From assembly GCA_012931725.1 (NCBI GenBank), contig CM022951.1, positions 4,735,532 through 4,799,531 on the forward strand: a DNA stretch of 64,000 nt. Direction: 5' to 3'. This DNA is from Litsea cubeba (taxonomy: Eukaryota; Streptophyta; Magnoliopsida; Laurales; Lauraceae). Below, piece by piece: positions 24,641-36,614 of this stretch; position 1 is the first letter of the stretch, and each line of letters begins with the position of its first letter. The notes beneath the pieces were generated by a model. That model did no database searches and had not been told where the DNA came from. It saw only the letters and a program-made list of their open reading frames with translations. The translations under genes were made by a program, and so were the position numbers.

Positions 24641-26658
24641 CTTTTTTTTTTTGGTAGAGAAGGAGAATTCATTAAAGAAAAAGGCAAGAAAATCAAGCAA
24701 CAAAAAAGAGCAGAAAAGGACCAACAACAATTTAGCCCCCAGCCAAGAGGATACTTGAAGCCCTCTCCCAACTTACACTTTGCCCAACAGAATAGCAAAA
24801 TTTGGCAAACCTATGTGCCTGACCATTGAGAGCCTTGGGATTATAATCAAAGTCCACAAAACAAAATAAGTAGTCAACGCTCTGATGTCCAAAACAACTG
24901 GATTTATGGACCGATCGTATTCTCCCTTCGAAGCTTGCACCACTTCTTTTGGATCCATCAAGATAAGAAGCTTGACAAAGCCATTTTTCCTCGCCTTATC
25001 CAATGCAGCTAAGACCGCCCTTGCTTCGGCCTCCTTTGCAGAGCTGACTTTGAGCCCTTGGATAGCACATGCATCCACAATATCACCATTTAACTTCATG
25101 ATGTAGACAAAGTATGCGTATCCCTCCTTAGTTTTATAGGCTGCATCCGTAAAGGTTATTATCTCATATTTGTTAGAGATCATTGAAGGGACCGAAGATT
25201 GATCCCCATTTTTTCTTAAGTAAAACTGCCAAGAATGGCCTGAGGGATCCTAAAGCATCTTATGGGCTGATCTTATGATATTGGAGGGATCTAATGGTTG
25301 ACCTCTATGAAAGAAGCCATCCCTAACTTTCCAAATGGTCGACCACATAGAAAGGATCCACATTTTTAAGTTAGCATCCCCGAGAGGAGGGATCGATTAA
25401 CATCCCCGAGAAGAGGGGTCGATTGGCCATGCTCACATGAGTTCTACCACCATTCTATTAAATCCATTGGGTAGAAAGTATTTGAAAAAAGGCCCAACTA
25501 TGATCCAAACCAATTGCAACTTGCTCTGGTAAATCCATATTTTATAAGGGCATGCCCAACTGAATCCTCTTCTTTCTTAGGACATTTATCATCTTTGGAC
25601 ATAATTTTCAATTTTAAAATGACTCTGAGTGGGACAACATTTATGAGACATTTCCAACCAAATAAATGAACCCTTCGGGGGAGAGGAAGCCTCCACAAAG
25701 CTTTCTAATTTACCATGAAAATGAGGCTGGCATGATTTCTACTGTTGATTAATCTATACGCAGATTTAGTAGTAAGCTGACCATTCTTGGAAAGTGGCCA
25801 AACTCTCTCATCGTTAGAGAGGGGTCTAGAGAGATAAATTTTACCAATATTCTCAATATCTATAGGGTTGTCAAAATAGTCCTTAAGAGCATTAGTATTC
25901 CATATCTTATATGTGGTCCATAAATCTTTGAATTTGAGACCTATGTTAATCATAGCGGAATAAGGCTTTCTCAGTCCACTTTTATAGGGGATCCATTTAC
26001 AATTCCAAACGAATATCCTCTCCATTATCAATTATCTATCCATCCTTTTCATTTATAAAATTATACCCCTCAATTACCTTTCATGAATCTAGCTTCCCAA
26101 AGGTTAATAGCTTCTGGGACAATATCTAGCCTTAAGAATCTTTGAGCATAGGAGGTCCTCATTGGTCAGACATTGGCTAAGAGGGCTAGGTTATTACTTT
26201 TGGTGTGTCTCTAATTCCTAGACCCCCCCTTGGAAATGGGTTAACATAATTCAGCCCATTTAGTGGTACAAAGTTATCTTTTCCACTCACTCTCCCCCCA
26301 CCAAAAGGATCTTAGACATTTAGCAATAGAATCCACAATTCTATTTGGGCGACAGAGAATAGACATGTTATAGACGGGAATTGCTGAGGCCACTTATTTG
26401 ATTAGGGTGTTTCAAACTGCTTGTGATAGCATGGGAATTTGCCATGAGCTTAGTCTACCTTTAAATTTGTTTGTGAGAGCCTCGAAACTCAAGTATCTAT
26501 TTTTTCTGATGGTCAAGGGATTCCCAATGTTTTTCATTTTTATCCATAATTCTCATGCCAAGGATCGAGGCAATACTTTTGCATCTTTTAGGGCAAGCTC
26601 CCTTATTAAAATAAACTGCAGATTTGTGAAAGTTAAGAAGTTGGCCTGAAATCTCGCA
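24641..26658 (-). mobile_element. 5'-truncated LINE retrotransposon
   Basis: On the minus strand the remnant reads, in order: end of the reverse transcriptase (GRLSSWQIPMLSQAV-type block, complement of about 26400-26500), a zf-RVT-like region (RRVHLFGWKCLINVVPLR, complement of 25498-25698), and an RNase H-like domain (FTDAA...KEAEARAVLAALDKA, complement of 24773-25183). Stops and frameshifts separate these, so it is dead. A poly(A) tail on the minus strand appears as the T tract at 24642-24652. A perfect 12-bp target-site duplication, cccaataaatat, flanks it (24629-24640 and 26659-26670). The 5' two-thirds are missing, as is common for LINEs. Confidence 0.9.
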
Positions 26659-26670
26659 CCCAATAAATAT

Positions 26671-27079
26671 TATTAAATCTAATAATAATAAATAACAAAG
26701 ATGATGATGATGATAAATAATAAATCTTGAATCTCCTTTTTGATGAAGTATCCCAATCCAACTCCCAACTACTTTTATATATAGATTCTCTCTCTAATTA
26801 GGACTAGAACAGTCCAATTGTATTACATCCTTAGTATTTCAATTTATAGCATTTGACTTTCATAATTACAAAGATATACTTGAAAATCCATACAAGCACT
26901 TGTCCATCTAAGAATCTTCATAATAGATTAACATAAAGATATATATATATATGTTGGTTTCTTAGTTAGCATAGCAATCATTTATCATTTCTCTTTTATT
27001 TGTGTTTTCTACTTAATTTATTGTATTGTATTTTTCTCAGTTTCTCTATTCACTATCATTTTCCTTTATATTCTGTAGT
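26671..27079. other. AT-rich upstream region of the CNL pseudogene
   Basis: It contains simple repeats ((GAT)n near 26700, (AT)n at 26940) and ends in a pyrimidine-rich tract with a ttctgtag acceptor-like site at 27079. It may be the intron or leader of the adjacent CNL copy. No first exon was found. Confidence 0.4.
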
Positions 27080-30061
27080 GGATGGTGTTGCTGAAGGCGT
27101 GAAGGCCTTTTCAAGAGAAATCGAGTACCAAAATCAATTAAATCCAAATATAGAGGCTTTGGAAAATAGGAAGCGTGCATTGATTGCTATAAATGATGAC
27201 ATTGTGGGAAGAGTAGACTGCGACAAGTTGCAAGGTAGGAGTGCTTTGAATGAAGCGAGTAATTGGCAACAAGAAGTGGAATCTATCAAAGGGAAAGTAA
27301 GTGATATACAAAAGGACTTTGAAGAACAAGAAAAATGTTTTTTTTCCAAATTTCTACAAGCGTCGGAAGATTAGCATGGATTCGTCGGAAGATTAGCATG
27401 GATTCGTCGGAATTGATTGGTCAAATGGACAAACTAATTAGAGATGGCAGTTTTGAAAATGGTGTCACTAGTGAACCACTACCACTAGCAACTAATGCAT
27501 TACCTATGATGCCTATAGTGGGTAAAACAGCGGATTTAAAACGGCAAGATATTTTGAATTGCATATTGAGCACGGAGAAAAGAATAATTGGAGTGCATGG
27601 TATGGGAGTTGGAAAGACAACAATCATGAGAAACATTAACAACCATCTCATCAAGTCCAAGCATTTTGATTGTGTTATATGGATAACTGTTTCTAATGAT
27701 GTAGATGTGAGCAAGCTACAGCGAAAAATTGCAAAGCAGTTGTATATAGACATGAAAGAAGATGATGATGAGGATGGCATAGCAATAAAGATATTTAATA
27801 CTTTGGAGCGGCGAAAAAAGTTTTTGCTCATCCTTTATGATATGTGGAAGCAATTTGATCTAGATAAGGTTGGCATTCCTATTCCGAGTGAAGAAAATGG
27901 TTGCAAAGTAGTTCTCACTACCCGTGACCTAGGAGTATGCGGACAGATGAAAGCACATGCAATTGAAGTACGAGTTCTTTCTGAAGACGAATCATGGGAA
28001 TTCTTCAAGAATATTGTGGGTGATGTAATCGTCTCTAAAGATATGGAAAATCTTGCAAAGGATGTTGCTAAGGAGTGTTGCAATTTGCCGTTGGCAATTA
28101 AAACAGTTGGAGGATCTATGTGTGGTGTTGACGATCCCGCAGTATGGAAGGATGCTTTGAAAGATCTGAAAGAAGCAAACGGAGAGTTCAAGGATATTGA
28201 CAAGGTCCTCGTACCACTAAGGTTTAGTTATTATCGATTGCGTGACACGGTACTCCAATGTTGTTTCTTGTTCTGCTCATTATATCCTGAAGACCACGAG
28301 ATCACTGCTAATGAGCTGATTGACTAGTGGATTTGTGAGGGTTTAATAGACAAAAGGGGAACCAGGGAAGATGACATCAATAAAGGGCATACCATTTTGG
28401 ATCAACTCATAAAAGTTTCAATGTTGGAGAAATGTAAATATCATGGACATAAGATACATGTTGGAGATAAGATATGTGTCAAAATGCATGATTTAATCAG
28501 GGACATGGCAATCGACATTACAAGAGCAGAGAATCCACGATCTTTGATCTATGCATGTCGGATTTTAAAGGATATTCCAGCCGAGTTGCCATTGTTACCA
28601 GAAGATGCTATGAGGATCTCTTTGATGCATAATGACATAATAGTACTTTCTGGTCAACCCAACTGTCAACATCTCTTAACCTTGCTTCTTGAAGAAAACC
28701 CTCTACAGAAGATCTCCCCTGATTCTTATTTTAACCACATGTGCAGCCTCCGAGTTCTTAACCTCTCTTCCACAAGTATAAATTCATTGCCTAATTTTGT
28801 TTCTAACTTGAAACAACTCCGCGCATTGATATTAACACGGTGTAGTGCTCTAAAGGAGGTGCCATCACTAGAAAAACTTGAAGAATTGAGGGTGTTGGAC
28901 CTTTCCCACACCAAAATTCAAGAGCTTCCATCAGGAGTGGAAGCAATGGTTTATCTTCAACACCTTGGCCTCGATGGGACTCACGAGTTATGTGTATTTC
29001 AAGCTGGTATTATACCTAGGCTCTCTTATCTGGAAGAGTTGACAATGGGTGGAAGCAGATGGAAGTGGTCTTCAAAGACAGGGGAAGGAGTCGGAATTGA
29101 AGAAATTATGAACTCCACTCGACTGGCTATTCTAAATATTCAATTCGAAGAATTGTTCGATTTCCTTCAGCACGCCAAATCGAACAAGTGGCAAGTTATG
29201 AAAAGATTCTTTCTTATTGTCGGTAGCTCCCTAACAAGGCCTCTAGATGAGTCCTATGTTGAGATTTTTGACTTCGATCTTATTGGTGAAGAAAACCCGT
29301 TACTACTCCCCAAGACCACTCAATCGCTCGCCATATGGAATTGTCAAATAAGTAGCTTGTGGCATTTCACACGCTTACTGAATAAGAGTGAGTTGTATCA
29401 TTGTGACATCATTGAATGCCAGAACCTGAAGTACTTAATGGCGGAGGAGGAACCATTACTACCTGACATAAAAGGATTGGGAATTCATAGTATTCCAGAA
29501 TTACTAGTCCTTTACAAAGGTATTCCATCACCGGATGCACTTAAAAGCCTTGTGTCATTGGAGGTATCCTATTGCCATAAGCTAAAGTATCTACTCCCAG
29601 CTAGGTTGTTGCAGCAACTTAGATGCTTGAAGAGTATTTCAATCTCCTACTGTGGGCAAATGAAAGAGATCGTAAGAGAGGAGGAATAAATGGGAATAAC
29701 CAGAGATGACGATAACAATGCTATGTTGATACTCTCTCAGCTACAGAGTTTAGCCATCGTCAATTTACGAGAACTGAAGGGCATCTGTTCAAGGGTATTA
29801 ATTTGCAATGCATTGAAGACCATTCGTATAGCATCTTGTCCTGAGTTGAAGAAGCTCCCCTTCTCTGTGGACAACCTACCTTGCGCTCTCAAAGAGATAG
29901 AAGTAAGCGCATTTGAGGAGGAATGGTGCGATGCCGTGGAGTGGGACCATCCACGAACCAAGGCTCACTTCGACTCTATACCCAAAATGCGGAGAAGGTA
30001 TGAGCATATATATTTTGTAAAGGCTTTGTCGCATTTAACGCAAACAGAAAGTGGGTTTTGA
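27080..30061 (+). pseudogene. CC-NB-ARC-LRR resistance gene, second copy, broken
   Basis: This is a near full-length CNL of the same family as the copy at the left edge. Order: coiled coil (about 27080-27330), P-loop GMGVGKTT (about 27602), RNBS-B KVVLTTRD, GLPL-like NLPLA, RNBS-D CFLFCSLYPED, MHD (KMHDLIRDM, about 28480), then LRRs to the end. Lesions: a frame change near 27336-27346 in a run of eight T; a 22-bp tandem duplication at about 27363-27408 that shifts the frame again; an in-frame TAG at 28325-28327 where the first copy has AAT; and an in-frame TAA at 29687-29689 where the first copy has GAA. Kinase-2 is atypical (LLILYDMW instead of the usual LDDVW). Truncated NB-ARC products could be made, but a full receptor could not. 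Confidence 0.9.
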
Positions 30062-30430
30062 ATTCGATCTTTAATTTTTCATTTAGTCATTTTGCCCTAA
30101 CAGATTCCTCAATGGGCCTCATCAATTTGCATACACCCGAATCCATCAAACCCTAAATATATATATATATATATATTGTTTCAATTTCAAATTGGGCCCT
30201 CAAGTTGCCAATCTTTAGTATCTGAGATTCAATTTAAGCTTAGAGGAGTTTCTTAGGCCCATTTAGTCGGATATCCAATCTATAATTCAATTCAAGATTG
30301 GGCTCCATTAAAGGACCGTCCACAAACCTAGGCCCACTTCCTACCCCTCCTTACATAACGCTAGGCCAACTTCCGGCAAATGTAAGAGTTCTTTGTAAAG
30401 CATTTTGATGCATTTCTCGTTTGTCTCAGT
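30001..30430 (+). repeat. 3' flank matching 1824-2222
   Basis: This is the downstream half of the CNL segmental duplication, with an (AT)n expansion near 30157-30176. It ends exactly at the left terminus of the hAT element, whose probable 8-bp target copy is gtctcagt (30423-30430). Confidence 0.85.
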
Positions 30431-30973
30431 CATGGATAAAAAAAGTCAGCCGCCACGTAGCGTGGCGGCCGATATATCGGCCGTGGCACCCGTGGCGGCC
30501 GATACCATGGCCGGGGGGGGCAGGGGGGGCGGGGGGTATAAAACCCCTTTTTGGACGAAAAACCCTTCTTCTCCTTCACTTGCTGCTATGTTTTCTTCCT
30601 CTTTTCCATTTTCTTCCTCCTAAGTGGTCCCAAGTGTCTCCTAAGTGGATTTTCTCAAGATTTCTTGCCACCAAATCACCAACATTCAACTATTCAAAGG
30701 ATTTTAAAGATTCTAAACAAGAATCTTCATCTAGGTATGTGACTTTTTTTCAACTTTTGAGATTATCACTCTCTAACTACTATAAATCACAATATAATGG
30801 CATCATTGGCTTGTTTTATTGTAGATCCATGCATCCTTTTGATCTTGTATGCATATCTTTTGTTTTTTTTTAAATATTGTTATTTTTATTTTCGGATTTA
30901 AGTTATTTAAAAAAAAAAACCATTATCACTTATGAAAAACTCATGAAACAACTTGAAAATAGCTTCATATTGT

Positions 30974-31895
30974 TAGATCTATGGTTCCCATAGATCATTC
31001 CAACATATAATGCTTGTTTTTCAATTTTTTTTCCTTTTTTTATTTTCGGATATTTTTATATTTGTTAAAAAAAATTATTTTTAGTAATTGTATGCCAACC
31101 AAATGTCTTGAAAAGGGCTCCTAGATTATAGATCTATGTTTCTCATAGATCATTCCAACATATAATGCTTGTTTTTCAATTTTTTTCCTTTTTTTATTTC
31201 GGATTTCTTTTTTATTTGTAAAAAAAAATTATTTTTAGTAATTGAATGCCAATCAAATGTCTTGAAAAGGGCTCCTAGATTATAGATCTATGTTTCCAAT
31301 AGATCATTCCAACATATAATGCTTGTTTTTCAATTTTTTTCCTTTTTTTATTTTCGGATTTCTTTTATTTTTGTAAAAAAAATTATTTTTAGTAATTGTA
31401 TGCCAATCAAATGTCTTGAAAAGGTCTCCTAGATTATAGATCTATGTTTCCCATAGATCATTTCAACATATAATGCTTGTTTATCAATTTTTTTCCTTTT
31501 TTTATTTTCGGATTTCTTTTATTTTTGTAAAAAAAATTATTTTAGTAATTGTATGCCAATCAAATGTCTTGAAAAGGGCTTCTAAATTATAGATCTATGT
31601 TTCCCATAGATCATTCCAACATATAATACCTATTTTTTAATTTTTTTCCTTTTTTTATTTTCGGATTTCTTTTATTTTTATAAAAAAAAATTATTTTTAG
31701 TAATTGAATGTCAATCAAATGTCTTGAAAAGGGCTTCTAAATTATAGATCTGTGTTTCCCATAGATCATTCCAGCATATAATACCTATTTTTCAATTTTT
31801 TCCTTTTTTTATTTTCGGATGTATTTATTTTTGTAAAAAAATATTTTTAGTAATTGAATGCCAATTAAATGTCAAGAGAATGATTCTTAAGTGTT
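30974..31895 (+). repeat. 154-bp tandem array, six units
   Basis: Six head-to-tail units start at tagatct near 30974, 31129, 31283, 31437, 31590 and 31745; a degenerate seventh starts at 31895. Spacings are 150-155 bp. Each unit holds an imperfect inverted repeat around atagatctatg...catagatcat and T-rich and A-rich blocks around ttttcggat. The array lies between the hAT left terminus and the transposase start. Confidence 0.9.
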
Positions 31896-32015
31896 AGATA
31901 TATGTTTCCTCTAACATGTTTTGTTGTTTTTTTAATTTTTAACATACTACTTGTTCATATTTATACGTATTCAGTCTTCTATTGTGCATTTGTGTTTGCC
32001 AATTAATTTTTGAAA

Positions 32016-35000
32016 ATGCCTCGTGATATTGATCCCGCATGGAGCTTTGGTGAGGCAGTTGAGAACAACAGGTTAAAAATCAAATGCAAGTTTTGTGGGA
32101 AAGTGAGCAATGAGGGCATTACAAGATTCAAGCACCATTTGGGCCAAATTTCTATTAATGTTGTTGGCTTGTACCGAAGCACCAAGGGAAGTCAGGGAAC
32201 AAATGAAAGCTTTGGTTAGCCAAAGCAAGCTAGAAAGGTAGAGATAAAAGAAAAGAGGCAGCAAGATGTTGATGCTGCCCGTTATGATGTATTTGGGGAT
32301 GAAGGTTTTGATGATGAAGATGCACAGATGGAGGCTGCACGCCGAGAGTCCGTCATGAGTCATCAAGAAGAATATGAACGTTGTGCATTTGTTGGAAGCA
32401 GCAAAAATTATGATGCAGGGGGCTCATCTGCTGTGCCAAGCAGGGGCAAGGGCATTGCGGGGGCAATGCGTAGGACATTTAGCACCCGGGAATGGGATGT
32501 TGATGTAGAAATTATTTCTACTAGAAGAGCACCTCCTCCCTCTGTTGATCCCTAGCACATAGAAAAGAGGGAGCTAAACAACCAAATATAGCAAGTGTTA
32601 TGAAAGGGGCAATGAAGTCTGCAAGAGATAGGTTAGCCAAAGCTACAGCGAAATGGCTAATTCACAAAAACATACCACCTACAGCAATAGATTCCCCTTA
32701 TTTCCAAATAATTCTTGATGTTGTCGCCGAAGCTGGGCGGGGAATACAGTCACCCTCTGTTTATGATGTGGGCACTAAATATCTCGAAGAGGAATATAAA
32801 GAAATAAAGGCATGGGTGGAGACCTTTAGGCCCATGTGGCAACAGAATGGAGTCACCATTATGTGTGATGGGTGGACCAGCGGCACACAAACACAATTAA
32901 TAACTTTTGGTACATTCAGTCTCTGGGTGTGTTTTTGTGAAGTCCGTGGATGCATCTGAGCATAGACGGACATCTAAACATATATACACTCTTATGGACA
33001 AGGTTGTAGAGACTGTGGGAGAGGAGCATGTTGTACAGATGGTTACAGATAATGGCGCCAATCTCAAGGCAGCCGGTGTGATGTTGGAGAAAAAGAGGCA
33101 TCATCTGTTTTGGTCTCCATGTGCAGCACACTGTATAAATCTCATTATGGAAGAGATTGGAAGGAAGAAGAAAATTGTTGAAGTTATCAAGGCATGTAGA
33201 AGCATTACCAGATTTATTTATGATCATTCATGGCTTTTGAGCTTGATGAAAAGATTCACAAATAATAATGCCTTGATTCGTCCGGGATCAACTAGGTTTG
33301 CTACCCATTTCATTGCGATGGAGAGCCTTGTAAGGTTTAGAACAGAGCTGATTCAGATGTTTGCATCAGAAGAATGGCTTCGTTCAAAGTGGGGCAATGC
33401 AACAAGTGGTCCGGAATTTGAGATCCCTAACTTGATGAGGGACAATAAGTTTTGGAAGAAAGTGTCTAATTTATTAAAGGTTTATGAGCCTTTAGTTAGA
33501 GTGTTGCGGCTTGTAGATGGTGATGACAAGCCAACAATGGGATATATATATGAAGCAATGGATCGGGCTAAGCAAGCTATCATGGAAAATGTTAGATATC
33601 ATGAAGAATATATACAGATTATTGATAGATGGTGGGCTGACCAGCTGCACCATCCATTGCATGATGCAGGTACTCAATAGTTATATCTATATTTGATGCT
33701 TTTAAAGCAAGCTATCATTCTTTGATTGATGTTTAATCATTTTGCATTTCAACTTATTTTCAATATAGGTTATTTCCTTACTCCCGAACTCTACTACCCC
33801 AATGCCCAACAACACAGCGATGTAATAGAGACGGAGTTGAGGGTAGGATTAAGGCAAGTGTTGAGAAAATTGTTGGGAATTGATGATTCCATCAACGCCA
33901 TTCAAGAGGTGAGTTAGTGATTGAGATTTGAGATGACATATCACATATGTATATGCAGATATGCTTAAGATAGGTTCGTTAAACCTTTAATGATTTATTC
34001 CTAATTTTCACATTGTAGATATCTACATACACACAAAGGAAAGGAGGCTTTGCTGACCCAATCACACAAAGGGTGATTGGAAAAATGACACCTGGTATGA
34101 ATATGATAACAAAAGACCCAATCACCCAACCTAATAGTCTTTTGTTATTTATCTCTCAATTGATTGGAAGGACTTAAGGAATATCTAATTTTATTTGTTT
34201 ATTTTGAATCTCAGCTGATTGGTGGATGAATTTTAGAGAGGATACTCCAAATCTAAGGAAAGCGGCTGTTCGCATCCTTAGTCAAGTTACAACTTCATCA
34301 AACTGTGAAAGGAATTGGAGCACTTTCTCCTTGATTCACACAAAGTCCAGAAATCGGCTTACCATGCAAAAACTCAACAAGCTTGTGTATTATCATTACA
34401 ATTTAAAGTTGAGAAACAGAACGAGTGAAAGGAAGGCAAGGGATAGTCCGAACTCTTGTCCTATTAGTTTGGATCACATATTCAGAGAGGACGATCCCTT
34501 GCTCCCTTGGATAGCCGAGATAGATGATCCATTGCTAGATTCAGATCCGGGCTTTCAAGAGCAGGTTAGAGATTTGCTTGATGAAGAAATAGATGAGGTA
34601 GGGGGTGCCCCACTTGGAGGAGAAGGCACAAGTGCACAGCCGCACCCACAATTTAGAGGAAAGAACCTACTATTGCTGCTCATGTTGTGTCATCTTCTGA
34701 GAGGACGAGTACCACCGTCTCTTCGAGTAGCCATAGTGGAGGAGATGGAGCAGGAGACACTAGTGGGACAGGTGCTACTAGTGAATACTACCAACATGAT
34801 CAGGAAGATGTCATTCCTGTAGAGGAGGTACAAGACTTTCCGGAAAGAATGGAAGGAAATCGTGGTTATCAACGGCGTCGGAGAGTCTCACCACCTGCTC
34901 CACATGCTCCTGGAGGTAGTAGTAATGAACAAGGAAATATGGGTGGAGGTGTTGGAGGACAACAAGCAGCATCATGGATTGGTTCGTGGAACCCTAGTTA

Positions 35001-35286
35001 CAGTGGACAAGGACCCTCGCAGTATTTTCCATATGGTCAACTGCAACAAGGAGACGAACAGTCTTCTATTTCAGGGTCCTACTCATATGGTGACTACGGT
35101 GAAACACAATATAATAGATATCCACCTCCACCTCCTCCAAGTTATGATGATGCAGGCCATGCGGCTACCACCTTCTTTGGATTGGTGGATCCCAATTTTT
35201 ATCAATATCAAATGCAATATGATGCCAATACAAATGATAACACAGATGGGGATGAGGATAACAGTGCCTTGAATCTTGGTAGATGA
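32016..35286 (+). pseudogene. hAT transposase (BED zinc finger, RNase H-like core, C-terminal dimerisation), frameshifted
   Basis: The start MPRDIDPAWSFGE leads into a BED zinc finger (CKFCGKV...FKHHLGQ). A short frame reading APREVREQMKAL follows, then an acidic linker, the DUF659-like core (CDGWTSGTQTQL, VTDNGANLKAAG, WSPCAAHCINL), and the hAT C-terminal dimerisation region (NCERNWSTFSLIHTKSRNRL) near 34300. The tail is Gly/Ser/Pro/Tyr-rich. Two or three introns fit family structure (about 33670-33767, 33910-34018 and one before 34215). Frameshifts near 32170, 32217, 32550, 32910 and 34670 and several stops split the gene, so it should not make an active transposase. Confidence 0.85.
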
Positions 35287-35887
35287 TCCTTTTGGTGGTG
35301 ACCAAGGTATTCCTACTTCCTTCACTTACTCTCTACTCTGTCATTTCTAAATTGGTGTTGACTGTTGACTTTTGACTGTTGATTGATGTTTATTTTGATC
35401 ACTTCATAGTTCATTCACTTGATTGAATTTGAACCTTGAATGTTGAAGTATTGATATTTGATATTTTGATTGTTCAATATTCACTAATGAGTAATGACTA
35501 ATGAGTAATTGAGTAATGAGTAACTCCTAAGTCTTATGCAATTATGCATTTATTTCATGTTCTACTTTTTTTTTATGAGCTTTCCATTACTTTCTAAGTT
35601 AGTATGACTAAGAAACATGAATACATGTGAAAAAACTAATAATTACTGCTATTTTCTATTTATACAGCGATACAGGACTTCATATATTGAGGGCACCGCT
35701 ACACCCACTTTTCTTACTTACTTTTGCAAAAGAACCACATATTCTTTCATTTTATAAAACCCCTTTTTTCCTTTTTGTTCTTCTCCCAACTTCTTCTCCC
35801 TTCCACTACATTGAAGCTAGGATCCTTCAAAGAAAAAAAAACACCAAAAGACCAGATCAAAAGGAGAATGCGATCATTGCAGTTACA

Positions 35888-36614
35888 ACTTATCCCTTCT
35901 CCCATCCATTACCCACTTCTCTCTCTCTAATATAATCACCATCATCTATTTCTATTGTACATATACATTGCAGAGAAAAAAGAAGGAAAATGGTGGGGGA
36001 GGTGTACAAATTGACCCCCTCTATGGAGTACAAATTGCTGACTGGTGCACTTGGATGATGGATCTGGACAATCTTTTTAGTTGATAACTCTGTTTTAGTG
36101 CCTAGGTTTGCTTAGGAAGAAGTTCGCCGCCTTTTCCAAATGAAGCTAGAGAAATTCCCGTCTCTTCTTCTTCATTAGTGTTGGTAATGGCAGAAGAAGG
36201 ATTAGGGTCTGGATTTAAGGGGTGGTTGAGCTTGATCATTGTGAAAGAGAGAAGAAGATGAAGAAGAATGAAAAGGGGAAAAAGGGTTTTGGGACTTTTT
36301 AAAGTAAAAGGAGCAGGGATATCCCTTCTCCCATCCATTACCCACTTCTCTCTCTCTCTCTCTAATATAATCAGCATCATCTATTTCTGTGTACATAAAC
36401 ATTGCAGAGAAAAAAAGAAGGAAAATGGTGGGGGAGTTGTACAAATTGACCCCCCTCTATGGAGTACAAATTGCTGACTGGTGCACTTGGATGATGGATC
36501 TGGACAATCTTTTTAGTTGATAACTCTGTTTTAGTGCCTAGGTTTGCTTAGGAAGAAGTTCGCCGCCTTTTCCAATGAAGCTAGAGAAATTCCTGTCTCT
36601 TCTTCTTCATTAGT
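35888..36614 (+). repeat. 0.43-kb tandem array, first 1.7 units
   Basis: Unit 1 runs from atcccttctcccatcc (about 35888) to about 36318. Unit 2 starts there and is cut at 36614 by the gypsy element. It resumes after the element at 48113. Each unit contains attgctgactggtgcac and gaagaagttcgccgcc. No protein family is recognised on either strand. Confidence 0.85.

Larger units (their letters stand above)
30431..35756 (+). mobile_element. hAT DNA transposon with BED-type transposase, 3' end lost
   Basis: The left terminus CATGGATAAAAA is followed by GC-rich subterminal repeats (gtggcggccgat). It matches one end of the complete small hAT copy at 51396-52297, which begins CATGGATGAAAA when read in the same direction. 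The right side is homologous to that small copy over 35.3-35.755 kb, then diverges abruptly into another repeat, so the 3' terminus and its target duplication are missing. Inside are a 154-bp tandem array and a frameshifted transposase gene. The element is absent from the first CNL copy, so it inserted after that duplication. Confidence 0.85.

Noticed and set aside
30421..30873. 150-codon open frame at the hAT left end
   Set aside because: It runs through subterminal repeats and the G-rich tract, with no protein resemblance.
30974..31895. CRISPR-like regular array
   Set aside because: Units are contiguous 154-bp repeats without unique spacers, in a plant transposon.
36102..36380. Minus-strand 92-codon frame, repeated in each 0.43-kb unit
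   Set aside because: The frame is present only because the unit is repeated; composition is simple and the frames end differently in each copy.
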